Shown: positions 7,739 to 11,152 of the stretch, piece by piece
Position numbering within the stretch: the first letter of the stretch is position 1
Layout: the number at the start of each line of letters is the position of its first letter
Assembly: GCA_023146355.1 (NCBI GenBank)
Contig: JAGLCH010000367.1
Span: forward strand, 1-11,152
DNA: 11,152 nt
Direction: 5' to 3'
From: Bacteriovoracaceae bacterium
Lineage (GTDB): Bacteria; Bdellovibrionota; Bacteriovoracia; Bacteriovoracales; Bacteriovoracaceae
Position numbers and translations under genes: made by a program
The notes under the pieces: model-generated
The model's database searches: none
Seen by the model: the letters and a program-made list of their open reading frames with translations, nothing else
What the model was told of the DNA's origin: nothing

Positions 7739-7793
7739 TTGAGGTCGGGGCATCAAGATCCATGAGCAGATAGCCTGGACCCCTTGGTCTCAA
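7739..7793 (+). promoter_or_regulatory. Structured 5' leader of rplU (possible L21 autoregulatory leader)
   Basis: The leader holds a long stem: TTGAGGTCGGGG (7739-7750) pairs with CCCCTTGGTCTCAA (7780-7793). That is 12 base pairs with two G-U pairs and a 2-base UU bulge on the 3' side. Within it, TCCA (7759-7762) can pair with TGGA (7776-7779), stacking on the main stem and leaving an 8-base bulge and a 13-base loop. The stem ends 7 bases before the AAGGAG ribosome-binding site (7801-7806). Structured L21 leaders are known upstream of rplU in other bacteria; whether this one is homologous or binds L21 is inference. There is no T-run after the stem, so any control would act on translation or processing rather than termination. 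Confidence 0.5.
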
Positions 7794-7813
7794 TAAAAAC
7801 AAGGAGTTACAAA

Positions 7814-8179
7814 GTGTACGGAGTTGTTGAAATTTCAGGTCACCAGTACAGAGTACGTCCAGGTGACATTATTGACGTAGAAAAATTATCAGTTGAAGCA
7901 GGACAGTCTGTTGAAATTGAAGATGTTCTTTTCACAGGCGGAGAAACACCACGTGTTGGTCTTCCAACTGTTGAAGGTGCGAAGGTAGTTGTTAAAGTTA
8001 TCAAGCACGACAAATCAAGAAAGGTAATCATCTATAAGCGTAAGCGTACAAGTGGTCGCAGAGTTAAGAATGGTCACCGTCAGCAATATACAGCACTTCT
8101 AGTTACTGAAATTAACGATGGTAACGGAGTTGTTGCAAAAATTGACGCTGAATCAAAAGTAGCGAAAAAGTACCTATAA
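7814..8179 (+). CDS. rplU: 50S ribosomal protein L21
   Basis: L21 is a component of the large ribosomal subunit that binds 23S rRNA. Seen: the family start VYGVVEISGHQYRVRPGDIIDVE (compare the usual Y-A-V-I-E-x-G-G-x-Q-Y-x-V), the central VLFTGGETPRVGLPTVEGAKV, and the basic KVIIYKRKRTSGRRVKNGHRQ segment, which is the hallmark K-x-x-K-R-R-x-x-x-R-R-x-x-G-H-R-Q. At 121 residues it is longer than the 103 of E. coli because of a C-terminal tail after the usual end. I chose the GTG at 7814: AAGGAG (7801-7806) is 7 bases upstream and the protein begins exactly at the family start. An upstream ATG at 7784 falls inside the leader stem and is rejected. First gene of the rplU-rpmA unit. Confidence 0.95.
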   Translation: MYGVVEISGHQYRVRPGDIIDVEKLSVEAGQSVEIEDVLFTGGETPRVGLPTVEGAKVVVKVIKHDKSRKVIIYKRKRTSGRRVKNGHRQQYTALLVTEINDGNGVVAKIDAESKVAKKYL

Positions 8180-8210
8180 TTACGAATAAGAATTTTTAAG
8201 GAGAAATACT

Positions 8211-8465
8211 ATGGCACACAAGAAAGCCGGTGGTTCAACAAATAACGGACGTGACTCAAACCCGAAGATGCGTGGTGTAAAATGTTTTGGTGGGGAACAA
8301 GTAATTCCTGGTAACATCATTGTTCGCCAAAAAGGAACAAAATTCCACCCAGGAACTGGTGTTGGAATGGGTAAAGACTTTACAATTTTTGCAACGAGTG
8401 AAGGAGAAGTTAAATTCTCATTCTTCAACAAGAAAACAAAAGTTGTTTCAGTAGTATCAGCTTAA
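8211..8465 (+). CDS. rpmA: 50S ribosomal protein L27
   Basis: L27 is a large-subunit protein whose N-terminal tail reaches the peptidyl transferase centre. 84 residues, the standard length. Seen: MAHKKAGGSTNNGRDSNPK at the N-terminus, GVKCFGGEQVIPGNIIVRQ, and GTKFHPGTGVGMGKD, the family signature. The N-terminus is the direct mature form, without the cleaved extension typical of Firmicutes L27. AAGGAG lies 6-7 bases upstream of the ATG. It follows rplU by 31 bases and is followed at once by a terminator hairpin. Confidence 0.97.
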   Translation: MAHKKAGGSTNNGRDSNPKMRGVKCFGGEQVIPGNIIVRQKGTKFHPGTGVGMGKDFTIFATSEGEVKFSFFNKKTKVVSVVSA

Positions 8466-8490
8466 TTATAAAAAAAAATTGATACCATAT

Positions 8491-8523
8491 AAGGGGAACC
8501 CCTACGGTGGTTCCCCTTTTTTT
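8491..8523 (+). terminator. Rho-independent terminator after rpmA, directly before obg
   Basis: A perfect 10-base-pair stem, AAGGGGAACC (8491-8500) with GGTTCCCCTT (8509-8518), has an 8-base loop and runs into seven T (8517-8523). It ends only 8 bases before the obg start codon, so it must act as a partial terminator or attenuator between the ribosomal protein genes and obg, or obg has a promoter inside or ahead of it. Confidence 0.9.
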
Positions 8524-8531
8524 AGGTTACT

Positions 8532-9539
8532 ATGCGTTTTGTAGATGAAGTAAAAATTACGATTATATCTGGTAACGGCGGAGACGGCTGTGTCGCTTTC
8601 AGGCGTGAAAAATACGTCGCATTTGGCGGTCCAAACGGCGGTGATGGCGGAGCTGGTGGAAGTATCTTCTTTCAAGCTGACAAGGGCCTCAATACGCTCG
8701 TTAAGTTTCGTGGACGTAAAGTTTACGCGGCAAGAAATGGAGAGCAGGGCTCTGGTCGAGAAAAGCACGGCGCTTTTGGAGAAGACTTTGTCATTAAAGT
8801 ACCAGTTGGAACAATTGTTAGAGATGCGGATACCAGTCAGGTTATTGCAGACCTAGTTGAAGATGGTGACAGACTACTTGTTTTACAAGGTGGTCGTGGT
8901 GGTCTTGGGAATACAAATTTCAAGTCATCAACCAATCAAGCTCCTCGCTATGCTAAGCCAGGACTTGAGGGGCAAACACTTGATGTTGAATTAGAGCTTA
9001 AGCTTTTGGCCGACATAGCACTGGTTGGTCTTCCTAATGCTGGAAAATCAACACTGATATCAGTAATCTCAGCAGCAAAACCTAAAATTGCAGATTACCC
9101 CTTTACTACTCTTGAGCCAAACCTCGGTGTAGTTGAATTGGGAGAGAAATCTTTTGTCGTAGCTGACATCCCTGGTCTTATTGAGGATGCTGCTGTTGGT
9201 AAAGGTTTAGGAATCAAATTTCTAAAGCATATTGAAAGAACATCATCATTTGTTCACTTGGTTGACTGCTCGTGGTGCCTCAATGAGTTTGAAGCATTTG
9301 AACAGTACGCAACAGTTCGAGAAGAACTATTGAAGTACAGTGAAACTTTTGCTGGAAAAAAAGAAATCATCTGTCTAACCAAGATCGATGCAATGCTCGA
9401 AGATGAGATCGAAAAGTATGTCTCATTTTTTGAAGAACAACTAGATAAGAAAGTATTAGCGATCTCTGCAGTATCTCGCAGAGGAATAGATAAAATAAAA
9501 CAATTAATGTTAAAAGCGACTGGAAGAGACAAGGACTAG
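8532..9539 (+). CDS. obg: Obg family ribosome-assembly GTPase
   Basis: Obg (CgtA) binds the 50S precursor and couples late large-subunit assembly to GTP and ppGpp status. 335 residues. Seen: the glycine-rich Obg domain (about 1-158), including SGNGGDGCVAFRREKYV and GGPNGGDGGAGG; then the G domain with G1 GLPNAGKST (167-175), switch I/G2 around YPFTTLEPNLG (189-199), G3 DIPGLIED (212-219), G4 TKID (283-286) and G5 SAVSRRGID (312-320). The protein ends right after the G domain, so it lacks the variable C-terminal extension that makes E. coli ObgE 390 residues; such short forms are common. The Shine-Dalgarno is only AGG. It sits in the classic rplU-rpmA-obg order, but behind a strong terminator hairpin. 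Confidence 0.97.
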   Translation: MRFVDEVKITIISGNGGDGCVAFRREKYVAFGGPNGGDGGAGGSIFFQADKGLNTLVKFRGRKVYAARNGEQGSGREKHGAFGEDFVIKVPVGTIVRDADTSQVIADLVEDGDRLLVLQGGRGGLGNTNFKSSTNQAPRYAKPGLEGQTLDVELELKLLADIALVGLPNAGKSTLISVISAAKPKIADYPFTTLEPNLGVVELGEKSFVVADIPGLIEDAAVGKGLGIKFLKHIERTSSFVHLVDCSWCLNEFEAFEQYATVREELLKYSETFAGKKEIICLTKIDAMLEDEIEKYVSFFEEQLDKKVLAISAVSRRGIDKIKQLMLKATGRDKD

Positions 9540-9548
9540 AGGAATAAA

Positions 9549-10019
9549 ATGGCAAACAGCACATATATCTCAACTCAAATTAATAAAATTCTTAATACTG
9601 AAGGATTTGAATTTCCACAGAATATTGCAATGGCATCAGCTTGGATTCTTGGAAACCTAAAGGGTGTAAACCTTAAGGTATATGATGTTAGAGGAAAAAG
9701 TTCCCTTGCAGATTTTTTTGTCATTGGCTCTGCCACTAACTCTACACAAGCAAATGCAATGGCAGAAGAGATTTCAACTCAAATGCGAGCTCACGGTTTT
9801 GAAACTATTTCTCGTGAAGGCGTTAAAAAAGACGCTGACTGGACTCTTCTCGATTTTGGCGACATCATCATTCATATCTTTCTAGACCTTTCTCGTGACT
9901 CATACAGCATTGATGAGCTATGGGATGAAGCGACTCCTGTTGATATTCCTGCTGAGTATTATTACTCTGATGAAGATGAAACAGAGAAAAAGCCTCAAAG
10001 TGACGAAGATTACTTTTAG
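9549..10019 (+). CDS. rsfS: Ribosomal silencing factor RsfS
   Basis: RsfS (RsfA, DUF143) binds L14 and blocks subunit joining under nutrient limitation. 156 residues. Seen: DVRGKSSLADFFVIGSATNS (46-65), the helix with QANAMAEEI, then REGVKKDADWTLLDFGDIII (89-108) and RDSYSIDELW (116-125), the conserved core. Compared with the usual 105-120 residues there is an N-terminal extension of about 20 residues and a strongly acidic C-terminal tail (136-156, with SDEDETE and SDED). The start has AGAGGA (9538-9543) at 5 bases. It starts 9 bases after obg stops and ends 2 bases before rlmH. The nadD gene often found between obg and rsfS is absent here. Confidence 0.95.
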   Translation: MANSTYISTQINKILNTEGFEFPQNIAMASAWILGNLKGVNLKVYDVRGKSSLADFFVIGSATNSTQANAMAEEISTQMRAHGFETISREGVKKDADWTLLDFGDIIIHIFLDLSRDSYSIDELWDEATPVDIPAEYYYSDEDETEKKPQSDEDYF

Positions 10020-10021
10020 AA

Positions 10022-10483
10022 ATGAAAGAGATTGTTCTCGTTACTGTTGGCAAGCTTAAAGACGCTGAGCTCGAAAAAATCGAGAGCAATTATTCAAAGC
10101 GTTTAAAAAACCCCAAATTTAAAATTATTGAATCAAAAGCCTACAGTGAAAATAAAACACTCGAGGCCGCTGAGGTAATGAAACGAATCAATGACTATGC
10201 TGGTGAACAGAGCCCCTATATCGTCACGCTAGAAGAACGTGGCGACCTTTATGACAGTCAAACATTTTCAAAATGGATCTATAAAATTTTAGAGAACAAA
10301 GCAGAAAAAATATTTTTTGTTATTGGCGGTGCTGCAGGCCACGGTGATGAAGTATTAAATGCAAAGAAAGAAATGATTTCTCTTTCTCCTATGACCTTTC
10401 CTCATAAATTGGCACGAGTCATTATGGTGGAGCAACTTTATCGCGCGACAACAATCAAAATAGGTCACCCCTACCACAAATAA
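10022..10483 (+). CDS. rlmH: 23S rRNA (pseudouridine(1915)-N3)-methyltransferase RlmH
   Basis: RlmH is a SPOUT-class enzyme that N3-methylates pseudouridine 1915 in helix 69 of 23S rRNA on assembled 70S ribosomes. 153 residues (E. coli 155). Seen: the N-terminal strand IVLVTVGKLKD, YIVTLEERGD (66-75), the SAM-binding loop FVIGGAAGHG (99-108), LSPMTFPHKLARVIMVEQLYRA (121-142), and the family's C-terminal end GHPYHK, whose terminal tyrosine-histidine segment belongs to the active site. It begins 2 bases after the rsfS stop without its own Shine-Dalgarno, so translational coupling is likely. It is the last gene of the cluster. Confidence 0.97.
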   Translation: MKEIVLVTVGKLKDAELEKIESNYSKRLKNPKFKIIESKAYSENKTLEAAEVMKRINDYAGEQSPYIVTLEERGDLYDSQTFSKWIYKILENKAEKIFFVIGGAAGHGDEVLNAKKEMISLSPMTFPHKLARVIMVEQLYRATTIKIGHPYHK

Positions 10484-10574
10484 TCTTTCGTCTGTTTTTT
10501 TTCCATTTTCTTATCGGCCCCACTGAAATAATGTACCTTTAACAAAGACATGAAACGGTTATGCCATCTGTCCT

Positions 10575-10589
10575 CTTATTAGTAATAAG
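10575..10589. repeat. Perfect 15-base palindrome with single-base centre
   Basis: CTTATTA-G-TAATAAG is a 7+1+7 inverted repeat. It is followed at once by TTGCAT (10590-10595), and TATAAA lies at 10616-10621, but the 20-base spacing is long for a promoter. The form is operator-like; no function is shown. Confidence 0.45.
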
Positions 10590-10623
10590 TTGCATGCATG
10601 TGGTGTTTGGGGTGTTATAAATG

Positions 10624-10659
10624 AGGCCATCGAAGAAATTCGATGGCCTTGTTATTTTC
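10624..10659 (+). terminator. Rho-independent terminator downstream of rlmH
   Basis: A perfect 10-base-pair stem, AGGCCATCGA (10624-10633) with TCGATGGCCT (10640-10649), has a 6-base loop and is followed by the T-rich TGTTATTTTC. It points in the plus direction and most likely ends the obg-rsfS-rlmH transcript, although it lies 140 bases past rlmH. Confidence 0.8.
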
Positions 10660-10761
10660 AGATCAAAACCAAAATGCCATGTCCCCGCAACAGACTCAGT
10701 TATTCAACACCTCGGCCCTTAAATAAACACTCTCTAAAATCGTCTTACTGAAATGAATATA

Positions 10762-11028
10762 TCAGGCATAAAGAAATACTCTGAAACTATATAGTAGACG
10801 CTTAAAGCGAAATAGTTTTGGCCCTTGCAGTAAACGATATGCGCCTTCAAGACCTATCTGTTGTATCACTCTTGGAGCACGTTTAATTTGGCCTGAGACA
10901 AAGTCAAACATCCCTCCGCTACCCACAGCAACCTTAACACCTAAAGACTCTAAGAATGCCCTATTTTGATGAATCCAGAGTTCTTGTTTTGGTCAGGTAA
11001 ATCCGTACAGAATACATAAGGTTAGAAA
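10762..11028 (-). pseudogene. C-terminal remnant of a WecG/TagA/CpsF family glycosyltransferase
   Basis: On the minus strand one frame reads LCILYGFT, stop (TGA at 10995-10993), PKQELWIHQNRAFLESLG, then VAVGSGGMFDFVSGQIKRAP, QIGLEGAYRLLQGPK and on to a stop at 10764-10762. This is the conserved C-terminal part of the GT26 family: the PKQE motif, the G-x-F-D-F-x-x-G-x-x-x-R-A-P motif and the G-L-E-x-x-Y-R-L segment. Full-length members have about 240 residues and make N-acetylmannosamine(uronic acid)-type linkages in surface polysaccharide synthesis. Here only about 85 residues remain. The upstream part is missing, TGA interrupts the frame just before PKQE, and TAA at 11031-11029 closes it. 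The usual Trp of GLEW is Gly. No usable start codon precedes the motif, so it is read as a decayed fragment. Confidence 0.8.
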
Positions 11029-11032
11029 TTAC

Positions 11033-11152
11033 CTATAATTTTTCAATCAAGCTTTTTGAGCCTGCACCACAGCTAATAATTGAGCGCATTGTGGCCTCAA
11101 CAGGATGATCGACAAGAGCTACATCTTGTTCCTCAAGGTGATAGATCTGACC
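11033..11152 (-). CDS. Probable DUF502 family protein, C-terminal end only
   Basis: The minus strand entering from the right edge is open for 39 codons and ends at TAG (11035-11033). The C-terminal peptide has VALVDHPVEATMRSIISCG, which resembles the end of DUF502 membrane proteins (pattern D-V-x-x-x-D-x-x-V-E-x-x-x-x-x-I-I-S-x-G). Those are small integral membrane proteins of unknown role with two N-terminal helices, here outside the window. The identification rests on one short segment and is moderate. It lies on the same strand as, and just upstream of, the glycosyltransferase remnant. Confidence 0.45.
   Translation of the reverse strand, partial: GQIYHLEEQDVALVDHPVEATMRSIISCGAGSKSLIEKL

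Larger units (their letters stand above)
10484..10761. other. Non-coding stretch between rlmH and the glycosyltransferase remnant
   Basis: I see no coding frame with family resemblance in these 278 bases. They contain a T8 run shortly after rlmH with no stem in front, a perfect 15-base palindrome (10575-10589) and a clear terminator hairpin (10624-10659). The final 100 bases show no structure I can support. Confidence 0.6.

Noticed and set aside
7762..7773. Tiny upstream reading frame ATG AGC AGA TAG in the rplU leader
   Set aside because: It has no Shine-Dalgarno and lies in the loop of the leader hairpin; nothing suggests it is translated.
7784..7813. Longer L21 starting at the ATG at 7784
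   Set aside because: It would add ten residues unlike any L21 N-terminus, start inside the leader stem, and ignore the well-placed AAGGAG before the GTG at 7814.
8532..9539. Truncated obg because the C-terminal domain is missing
   Set aside because: All five G motifs are intact and short Obg proteins that end after the G domain are common, so this is normal variation.
10492..10503. T-run just after rlmH as a terminator
   Set aside because: No stem precedes the T-run; the convincing terminator is the hairpin at 10624.
1..11152. CRISPR array, phage genes, insertion sequence, toxin-antitoxin pair, tRNA or rRNA
   Set aside because: No regularly spaced repeats, transposase or integrase motifs, small overlapping gene pairs or tRNA-like cloverleafs were found by eye on either strand.

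Overview
The window is an AT-rich stretch of a Gram-negative (diderm) bacterial chromosome. The diderm reading rests on an LptF/LptG-type permease, the lipoprotein-processing enzyme Lgt, a lipoprotein MltD-type transglycosylase and an outer-membrane barrel protein that ends in Phe. Together with several unfamiliar exported proteins, this suggests Bdellovibrionota (Bacteriovorax/Halobacteriovorax-like). That assignment is an inference from overall style and cannot be proven from the sequence alone.

Layout: (1) 1-896, minus: most of an LptF/LptG family permease, running off the left edge. (2) 983-1459, plus: trmL, divergent from the permease and convergent with the next block; the two converging genes share one CTAG as their stop codons. 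(3) 5205-1456, minus: a probable cell-envelope operon of an MltD-like lytic transglycosylase lipoprotein, an unrecognised protein with a Rossmann-like N-terminus, and a predicted outer-membrane barrel. (4) 5448-5996, plus: a small exported protein of unknown function containing a G9 homopolymer; its end overlaps the end of lgt. (5) 7607-5983, minus: an unrecognised protein followed by lgt. (6) 7690-10483, plus: a strong promoter, a structured leader RNA, then rplU-rpmA, a terminator hairpin, and obg-rsfS-rlmH, which is a conserved ribosome-assembly cluster. (7) 10484-11152: a non-coding stretch with a palindrome and a clear terminator, then on the minus strand a decayed C-terminal remnant of a WecG/TagA/CpsF glycosyltransferase and the last 39 codons of a probable DUF502 protein.

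The genes divide into envelope biogenesis (LPS transport, lipoprotein acylation, peptidoglycan cleavage, outer-membrane protein) and ribosome or tRNA maturation (L21, L27, Obg, RsfS, RlmH, TrmL). I found no CRISPR array, phage genes, insertion sequence, tRNA or rRNA, and no convincing new multi-gene system. The best items for a second look are the rplU leader RNA, the hairpin wedged directly in front of obg, the G9 tract in an exported protein, the cryptic nucleotide-binding-like protein, and the decayed glycosyltransferase at the right edge.
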